Shown here in pieces: positions 56,621 to 64,000 of a stretch of DNA of 64,000 nucleotides. Within the stretch, counting starts at the first letter, position 1. Each line of letters begins with the position of its first letter. The position numbers and the translations under genes are program-made. Source of the stretch: Lysobacter sp. (GTDB lineage Bacteria; Pseudomonadota; Gammaproteobacteria; Xanthomonadales; Xanthomonadaceae). Location of the stretch: NCBI GenBank assembly GCA_019634715.1, contig JAHCAU010000001.1, positions 338,501-402,500 on the forward strand. The letters are read 5' to 3'. The notes under the pieces are model-generated. The model had not been told where the DNA came from, made no database searches, and saw only the letters and a program-made list of their open reading frames with translations.

Positions 56621-57229
56621 TCAGCCACTTGCCCCTGGGATGATCCGTCGGAAGGTCAGGTTGATCCTCGGCCCCACGGGTCTGGCGGTACCCGCGAGGG
56701 CGTGCCGCCATGCCGACTGGGTGTCGTCGGCCATCACCAGCAGGCTGCCATGCGGCAGGTCCAGCGCCCGCGATGCCCCGCCGTCCCTGGGTTTGAGCGA
56801 AAAGCGGCGCGTCGCGCCCAGGCTGACCGAGGCGATCAGCGGGCGCGGTCCCAGCTCCGGCTCGTCGTCGCTGTGCCAGCCCATGCGGTCGCGGCCGTCG
56901 CGATACAGGTTCGCCAGCACGCTGTTGAACGCCACGCCGAGCTCATCCGACAGGCGCTCGCGCAGCGGGTGCAGGCCCGCAGGCCACGGGCGCGGGACGA
57001 AGCGGGTGCGCGAGTAGACGTACACCGCATCCGGATCGCCGATCCAGCAGCTCAGCCGCGGCGAATCCACCTCGCGCCCGAACATGCGGATGCGATGGCA
57101 TTCCCACGCGATCTCTTCCCGCAACCGGGCGAACAGCGCATCGGCCTCGTCCGCCGGCAACCAGCCCGGCGCGAAGCGCAGGTCGGCATCCGGCAGTTCG
57201 ATACGCTCCAGGCGGCGATTCGTCTCCAT
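56621..57229 (-). CDS. alkB: AlkB-like 2-oxoglutarate/iron dioxygenase
   Basis: 202 residues from the ATG at 57229; an ATG three codons earlier (57238) is possible. Iron ligands are His119 and Asp121 ([11 protein letters not shown]) and His176 (WRHALAG); Arg188 and Arg194 in RINLTFRRI bind 2-oxoglutarate. This resembles the eukaryotic ALKBH2/3-like bacterial group, which repairs alkylated bases (1-methyladenine, 3-methylcytosine). Diverges from ETF-QO. Confidence 0.88.
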   Translation of the reverse strand: METNRRLERIELPDADLRFAPGWLPADEADALFARLREEIAWECHRIRMFGREVDSPRLSCWIGDPDAVYVYSRTRFVPRPWPAGLHPLRERLSDELGVAFNSVLANLYRDGRDRMGWHSDDEPELGPRPLIASVSLGATRRFSLKPRDGGASRALDLPHGSLLVMADDTQSAWRHALAGTARPVGPRINLTFRRIIPGASG

Positions 57230-57330
57230 GCTGCGCATGCTGCCGATTTGCCCCGGCCGCCGCAAACCGCGAAAATCCACGTCTTGCGACAGATCCCGTC
57301 CACACAGATCGAGCCAGCCGGAGCAGCCAG

Positions 57331-58968
57331 ATGAGCGAACACGCGCAGACCGATGTCGAACGCGACGTCATGGAGTACGACGTCGTCACCGTCGGCGCCG
57401 GCCCCGCCGGCCTGGCGTTCGCGATCCGGCTCAAGCAGCTCAACCCCGAGATCAGCGTCTGCGTGATCGAGAAGTCCTCGACCATCGGCGCGCACATCCT
57501 GTCCGGCGCGGTGATCGAAACCGGTCCGCTCGACAAGCTCCTCCCGCAGTGGCGCGACAATCCGCCGCCGATCTGCGTGCCGGCGACCGAAGACGAGTTC
57601 TGGCTGCTCACCAGGACCGGCGGCCGCAAGCTGCCGGTGCCGCCGGGCATGAACAACCACGGCAACGTGATCGTGAGCCTGGGCGCGATGTGCGCCTGGC
57701 TGGCGCCGCAGGCCGAAGCGCTGGGCGTGGAAATCTATCCCGGCTTCGCCGCCGCCGAAACGCTGCATGCCGAGGACGGCACCGTGATCGGCGTGCGCAT
57801 CGGCGACATGGGCGTGGCCAGGGACGGTTCGCACAAACCGGGCTACACCGCCGGCATCGACATCCGCGCCAAGATCACCGTGCTCGCCGAGGGCGCACGC
57901 GGCCATCTCACCAAGCGCCTCGTCCAGCGGTTCGCGCTGGACAAGGACAGCGACCCGCAGGGCTATTCGATCGGCATCAAGGAGCTGTGGCAGGTGCCGG
58001 AAGACCGGGTCACGCCCGGCAGGATCGTGCACAGCTTCGGCTGGCCCGCCGACAGCCACACCTACGGCGGCAGCTTCCTGTACCACCTCGACAAGGGCCG
58101 CATCGCGCTGGGCTACGTCAGCGGCCTCGACTACCGCGATCCCGACTACAAGCCGTGGGAAGCCTTCCAGCAGTGGAAGAACCACCCGATGGTCAAGCCG
58201 CTGCTCGATGGGGGTTCGATCGTGTCCGCCGGCGCCCGCGCCATCGTCACCGGCGGCTGGCAGTCGCTGCCGAAGGTGGAGATGCCCGGCGCGCTGCTGA
58301 TCGGCGACACCGCCGGCCTGCTCAACGTGCCGAAGATCAAGGGCACGCACCAGGCGATCCGCAGCGGCATGCTCGCCGCCGAGCACCTGGTCGCCTCGCA
58401 GCTGTCGCCGGCCGGTTTCGACGCGAAGCTGCGCGCCTCCGACGCGATGGCCGAGCTCAGGAAGGTCCGCAACGTGAAGCCCGGCTTCAAGCGCGGCCTG
58501 TGGTTCGGCATGCTCAACGCGGCCTGGGAAACGCTGACCGGCGGCGCCTCGCCGTGGACGCTGAAGAACAAGGCCGACTGGTCGTCGCTCGACAAGCTCG
58601 GCGCGCACGAGCAGCCGAAACGCGATTACGTCGATCGCACCCTCGCGCCGCGCGACCGCCTCGCCGGCGTCTACTTCGCCGCCACCGAACACGACGAGGA
58701 CCAGCCGGTGCACTTGAAGGTGCGCGACACCTCGGTCTGCGTCACGCGCTGCGCCGAGGAATACGGCAATCCCTGCACCAGGTTCTGCCCGGCCGGCGTC
58801 TACGAGATCGTCGACGACGACACCCCCGGCAACGCCAGCGGCAAGCGCCTGCAGATCAACGCCGCCAACTGCGTGCACTGCAAGACCTGCGACATCAAGG
58901 ATCCGTACCAGATCATCGACTGGGTCACGCCGGAAGGCGGCGCAGGCCCGAACTACCAGAACCTCTGA
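57331..58968 (+). CDS. Electron transfer flavoprotein-ubiquinone oxidoreductase
   Basis: Passes electrons from ETF (fatty and amino acid oxidation) to ubiquinone at the membrane. It has 545 residues. FAD motif VTVGAGPAGLAFAIRLKQLN, membrane-associated quinone region, and the C-terminal ferredoxin-like 4Fe-4S segment with NCVHCKTCDIKDPYQIIDW plus an upstream CVTRCAEEYGNPCTRFCP cysteine cluster. etfAB are not in this window. Confidence 0.97.
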   Translation: MSEHAQTDVERDVMEYDVVTVGAGPAGLAFAIRLKQLNPEISVCVIEKSSTIGAHILSGAVIETGPLDKLLPQWRDNPPPICVPATEDEFWLLTRTGGRKLPVPPGMNNHGNVIVSLGAMCAWLAPQAEALGVEIYPGFAAAETLHAEDGTVIGVRIGDMGVARDGSHKPGYTAGIDIRAKITVLAEGARGHLTKRLVQRFALDKDSDPQGYSIGIKELWQVPEDRVTPGRIVHSFGWPADSHTYGGSFLYHLDKGRIALGYVSGLDYRDPDYKPWEAFQQWKNHPMVKPLLDGGSIVSAGARAIVTGGWQSLPKVEMPGALLIGDTAGLLNVPKIKGTHQAIRSGMLAAEHLVASQLSPAGFDAKLRASDAMAELRKVRNVKPGFKRGLWFGMLNAAWETLTGGASPWTLKNKADWSSLDKLGAHEQPKRDYVDRTLAPRDRLAGVYFAATEHDEDQPVHLKVRDTSVCVTRCAEEYGNPCTRFCPAGVYEIVDDDTPGNASGKRLQINAANCVHCKTCDIKDPYQIIDWVTPEGGAGPNYQNL

Positions 58969-59134
58969 GCATCTGAACGGGTCCGCAGCCGCAGGCGCGA
59001 CGGGCGTCGCGTCCTCGCATCTCTCAGCTTGTCCTGTCGCCGCCGCTGGGCTAATGTCCCGGGCACACAAGGACGAGTTGTTGCGATCATGGCGCCCAGT
59101 CTTCCGCAGGCGCCGGCAACCATCGGGGGTTCCC

Positions 59135-59455
59135 ATGGCGGAGCTGCAGGATCTGTGCAACACGCTTCAAGCGCTGGCCGACAGTGGCGAAAGCGCGAAG
59201 GTGTCCTACTACTACGTCGATGAAGACGGTGTCGCGCTGCGGAACGGCGCGATCCTGGTCGACCATGGCGTGCGCGCGCATGTCGACCACCGGCAGCTCG
59301 ATGCCTCGGCCTCGGTCGACGCCATCGCCTCCCTCAAGCTGGTCAAGGTGGCCTCGCTGCAGATGAGCGAAGTCACGCCGGCACCGCACATGGCTTCGAT
59401 CGACCTGGCGCATCTCATCACCGACCTGCGCGAACACCACCAGCGCCGGGGCTGA
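59135..59455 (+). CDS. Small protein of unknown function
   Basis: 106 residues from the ATG at 59135, with GGGGG five bases upstream; the frame starts 27 codons earlier (59054), but without a ribosome binding site. Soluble, no signal peptide, mixed alpha/beta by eye (SAKVSYYYVDEDGVALRNGAILVDHG). No recognised domain. It converges on the effector-like gene at 59491; such a position is unlike that of immunity genes, which lie in the same operon. Confidence 0.55.
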   Translation: MAELQDLCNTLQALADSGESAKVSYYYVDEDGVALRNGAILVDHGVRAHVDHRQLDASASVDAIASLKLVKVASLQMSEVTPAPHMASIDLAHLITDLREHHQRRG

Positions 59456-59490
59456 GTCCCCGACGCACGCGTTTCGCGACAATAGGTGCA

Positions 59491-61362
59491 TCACGGCACC
59501 GTCGGGCGCCTGGACTGCGCGCCGATATCCTGCGCCTGGGTCCCGTCATGGACGGCGAGTCGCGAGAGGCTGTCCTGCACCGGTGTGCCTGAGGCCTGCG
59601 CGCGATCGATGAACGCGCGCCGCCCCGCCGGATCCCCGGGGTCGCCCTCACCGATGAACAGATTCTGCCGCCCGTTCGCCGTCGGACTACCCAGTTCCAC
59701 GTAGCCGATCCCGCGCAGGCCCTGCTGCTTCGCCAGCGCCGCCAGGCTGGCCGCCGTCTCGTCCAGCGGCAGGCCCGCGCCACCGGCGTTCAGCCGACGC
59801 ACGCCCGCCTGCGCGGCTTCGTGAAGCGCCTGTTCTCCTGGCGCCAGCGCCGGTCGCGTCTGGGTGATGCGCGGCGCGATCTCCGGCAGTGCCGGCTCCC
59901 GCACCGGTTCGGCCGGTTTCGACGGCCGCGAGCCGCCACCGAAGGTGAAGGTCCAACCCACCTTCACGAAGGCATCGCGCGCCTCGGGGCGATATCCGGC
60001 CTCGAGCGAGAACTGGTGACGCGGGTTGTCGACCGTACGGAAGGTCGCACCGAACTCCGACATGCGCAGCGGGCCACTGCTGTTGTCGAAGCGGACCTTG
60101 CCGCCGAGCGCCATGTGCGGATTGTGGTAGTCGACCGCTGCACCAAAATCCATTTTCGACCCGAACGTGCCATCCAGCGCCAGGGATCCCGCATCCCGGG
60201 CAAAGCCCAGGTTGGCCCCCAGGTTCATCGAGGCGCCCTGGGGACCGGTACCGAGGGCCGCGCGCAATCTGTCGCCGTTCGCGAATTCGGCACCGAGACG
60301 GTACTCGGCCGTCCCCGCCGGCTGGTCGATGCGCAAGCCGAACTGGCCGCTGGCCCCGCGTCCCAAGCCGAGGGCGGCATCTGCAGCGATCACCGAACCA
60401 CTGCGGCCCTTGTCGAGATCGAAAGAGAAGCGATCGCCATTGTCGAAGCCCAGCCGTGCGTTCATCGACGAGAGGCCGGCCGGCTCGTCGACCCGGAACG
60501 CACCAGCTCCCTGACCGTGCTTGCCCAGCTTGAATTCGCTATCGGCGCCGTAGATCGCTCCGAGTCGCGAACCGGTGTAATCCGCGTTGAGACTGTAGCC
60601 TTCCGCGAACTTCAGCTTCGTGTTGAACATCGACGTGCCGGCAGGTTCGTCGACACGGAATGCCGCCGTGCCATTGCCGTCCTTGCCGAGCTTGAACGCG
60701 CCGTCCGCGCCATAGCTCTGGCCTTCGCGCGTGCGCAGCCAGTCGGCGTTGAGGCGGTTGAAATCGTCGAATTTCAGCCTGGTGTTGAACGTCGACGTGC
60801 CCGCAGGCTCGTCGACGCGGAATGCCGCCGTGCCGTCGCCGTCCTTGCCGAGCTTGAACGCGCCATCCGCGCCATAGCTCTGCCCTTCGCGCGTGCGCAG
60901 CCAATCGGCATTGAGGCGGTTGAAGTCGTCGAATTTCAGCCTGGTGTTGAACGTCGACGTGCCCGCAGGCTCGTCGACGCGGAATGCCGCCGTGCCGTCG
61001 CCGTCCTTGCCGAGCTTGAACGCACCATCCGCGCCATACCTCTGCCCTTCGCGCGTGCGCAGCCAATCGGCATTGAGCATGGTGTTCTCGCCGAGCCCAA
61101 AGCGTCCGTTCAAACCAAAGCGATCGAACGAGAATCCGGAGTCCGTGCCCAGGTCCAGATGCGCGCCCAGGCGATTCGTTGCATTGAAATGATTGGCGGC
61201 GTCGAATCGATAGAGCGAAGGCGACAATCGCCAGGCATCGGCATCCAGCAGCCCCCCCTGCCAGCGGGTCGATACGCCGATCAGGTGTTCGCCCGCAGGA
61301 GGACTCGGCTCTCCGGCAGACATCCCCTGCTGAGAGGCCGGATCGGTTTTCGGATCGGGCAT
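59491..61362 (-). CDS. Repeat protein with XVIPCD-like C-terminal domain, candidate type IV secretion effector
   Basis: 623 residues, no signal peptide; the ATG at 61362 has GGAGG six bases upstream. Residues about 96-365 are five tandem 54-residue repeats (LNADWLRTREGQSYGADGAFKLGKDGDGTAAFRVDEPAGT type), the first three almost identical. The repeats and following region to about 480 look beta-strand rich, then comes a Pro-rich linker. Residues about 512-603 resemble XVIPCD: SLAALAKQQGLRGIGYVELG...NLFIGEGDPGDPAGRRAFID, then QASGTPVQDS. In Xanthomonas XVIPCD proteins are delivered to rival bacteria by the X-T4SS. The toxic activity, if any, is not apparent; a beta-rich surface or pore is a guess. 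Confidence 0.7.
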   Translation of the reverse strand: MPDPKTDPASQQGMSAGEPSPPAGEHLIGVSTRWQGGLLDADAWRLSPSLYRFDAANHFNATNRLGAHLDLGTDSGFSFDRFGLNGRFGLGENTMLNADWLRTREGQRYGADGAFKLGKDGDGTAAFRVDEPAGTSTFNTRLKFDDFNRLNADWLRTREGQSYGADGAFKLGKDGDGTAAFRVDEPAGTSTFNTRLKFDDFNRLNADWLRTREGQSYGADGAFKLGKDGNGTAAFRVDEPAGTSMFNTKLKFAEGYSLNADYTGSRLGAIYGADSEFKLGKHGQGAGAFRVDEPAGLSSMNARLGFDNGDRFSFDLDKGRSGSVIAADAALGLGRGASGQFGLRIDQPAGTAEYRLGAEFANGDRLRAALGTGPQGASMNLGANLGFARDAGSLALDGTFGSKMDFGAAVDYHNPHMALGGKVRFDNSSGPLRMSEFGATFRTVDNPRHQFSLEAGYRPEARDAFVKVGWTFTFGGGSRPSKPAEPVREPALPEIAPRITQTRPALAPGEQALHEAAQAGVRRLNAGGAGLPLDETAASLAALAKQQGLRGIGYVELGSPTANGRQNLFIGEGDPGDPAGRRAFIDRAQASGTPVQDSLSRLAVHDGTQAQDIGAQSRRPTVP

Positions 61363-61463
61363 ATCAAACCTCCATGCGCCATCGGCACTACCGTTCGCTA
61401 GCGTAGGGTCGCAAGGGAGAAGCGGTCAAGGCGGCAGGCGTACAGCCGCCATCATCCAGACAA

Positions 61464-61497
61464 GAAAAACCCCCGTCTGCGATGCAGACGGGGGTTC
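61464..61497 (-). terminator. Rho-independent terminator of the rRNA operon
   Basis: cccccgtctgc/gcagacggggg with loop gat (61470-61494), followed on the minus strand by TTTTTCTTG. It lies about 15 bases after 5S. Confidence 0.93.
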
Positions 61498-61508
61498 TGG
61501 GTAAAGAC

Positions 61509-61621
61509 CCTGGCGATGACCTACTCTCGCATGCTGAGTGCACACTACCATCGGCGCATGCGCGTTTCACTTCCGAGTTCGGGATGGGATCGGGTGGTTC
61601 CACGCAGCTATTATCACCAGG
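61509..61621 (-). rRNA. rrf: 5S ribosomal RNA
   Basis: About 113 nt. On the minus strand it starts cctggtgataatagctgcgt and contains the conserved ccgatcccatcccgaactc and gtaggtcatcgccagg ends that pair to form helix I. It ends just before the operon terminator. Confidence 0.95.
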
Positions 61622-61747
61622 GAGAGGGTGGAGGGTCGCCGTTGGTTCCGTGATGGAACTTCGGCGCTCACGCTCTCATTGGGTCTTGGGACGTAACGAT
61701 TGCAAGGCGAAGGTCGACGTGTCGTCGAGGCCTAAGGCTACTTGAGG

Positions 61748-64000
<2,253 letters not shown>

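Noticed and set aside
56621..57280. Earlier start for the AlkB-like gene at 57280
   Set aside because: The extra residues (MDFRGLRRPGQIGS) do not resemble the family, and no ribosome binding site is seen there.
59135..59455. The small gene as an immunity protein for the effector-like gene
   Set aside because: It is convergent, lacks a signal peptide and has no Xanthomonas-type immunity features. X-T4SS immunity genes are normally in the same operon and exported.

Overview
This 64 kb window is GC-rich chromosomal DNA from a gammaproteobacterium of the Xanthomonadaceae/Lysobacteraceae (Lysobacter, Luteimonas, Xanthomonas relatives). Four things point there. The tRNA-tufB-secE-nusG-rplKAJL-rpoBC order is kept. 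The lolB-ispE-tRNA(Gln)-prs-rplY-pth-ychF block is kept. Secreted S8 and M14 peptidases are present. One protein ends in a domain resembling the XVIPCD signal of Xanthomonadaceae type IV effectors. The assignment rests on reading protein families, not on a database search. High GC gives many long antisense frames, which were ignored.

Layout. 1-14600 (minus strand): the transcription/translation superoperon, read right to left: tRNA-Tyr, -Gly, -Thr, tuf, tRNA-Trp, secE, nusG, rplK, rplA, rplJ, rplL, rpoB and rpoC, the last cut by the left edge. 14770-21810 (minus): a TPR protein, lolB, ispE, tRNA-Gln, prs, rplY, pth and ychF. 21909-24324 (plus): hemA and prfA. 24815-26233: a secreted subtilisin-like protease. 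26287-30170 (minus): a MacAB-like ABC exporter preceded by a YIP1-family membrane protein. 30444-30689: a small exported protein. 30830-34969: hrpA, carrying an in-frame palindromic repeat. 35082-38610: dps, gltA, type B L31 and a nucleoside hydrolase.

38685-48292 is the most interesting region. It is a sulfide/reactive-sulfur locus built around a BigR/SqrR-type ArsR repressor with two cysteines 66 residues apart. The repressor gene and a rhodanese gene diverge from a long minus-strand run: sulfide:quinone oxidoreductase, a DUF2892 (YgaP-like) membrane protein, an RND adaptor and pump, a c-heme DUF3365 protein, an OsmC-like protein, thioredoxin 2 and a DUF442-type protein. A persulfide-dioxygenase-like MBL protein faces the end of that run. 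The run therefore links sulfide oxidation and thiol reduction with an efflux pump.

48309-56492: recG, ridA, spoT and rpoZ, with a secreted M14 carboxypeptidase (PKD plus P domain) on the opposite strand between ridA and spoT. 56621-59455: an AlkB homologue, ETF-ubiquinone oxidoreductase and a small unknown protein. 59491-61362: a large repeat protein with a C-terminal XVIPCD-like domain, a candidate type IV secretion effector. 61464-64000: the end of an rRNA operon (terminator, 5S, partial 23S), minus strand.

No CRISPR array, transposase or prophage was seen. Three kinds of dispersed short inverted repeats are present.
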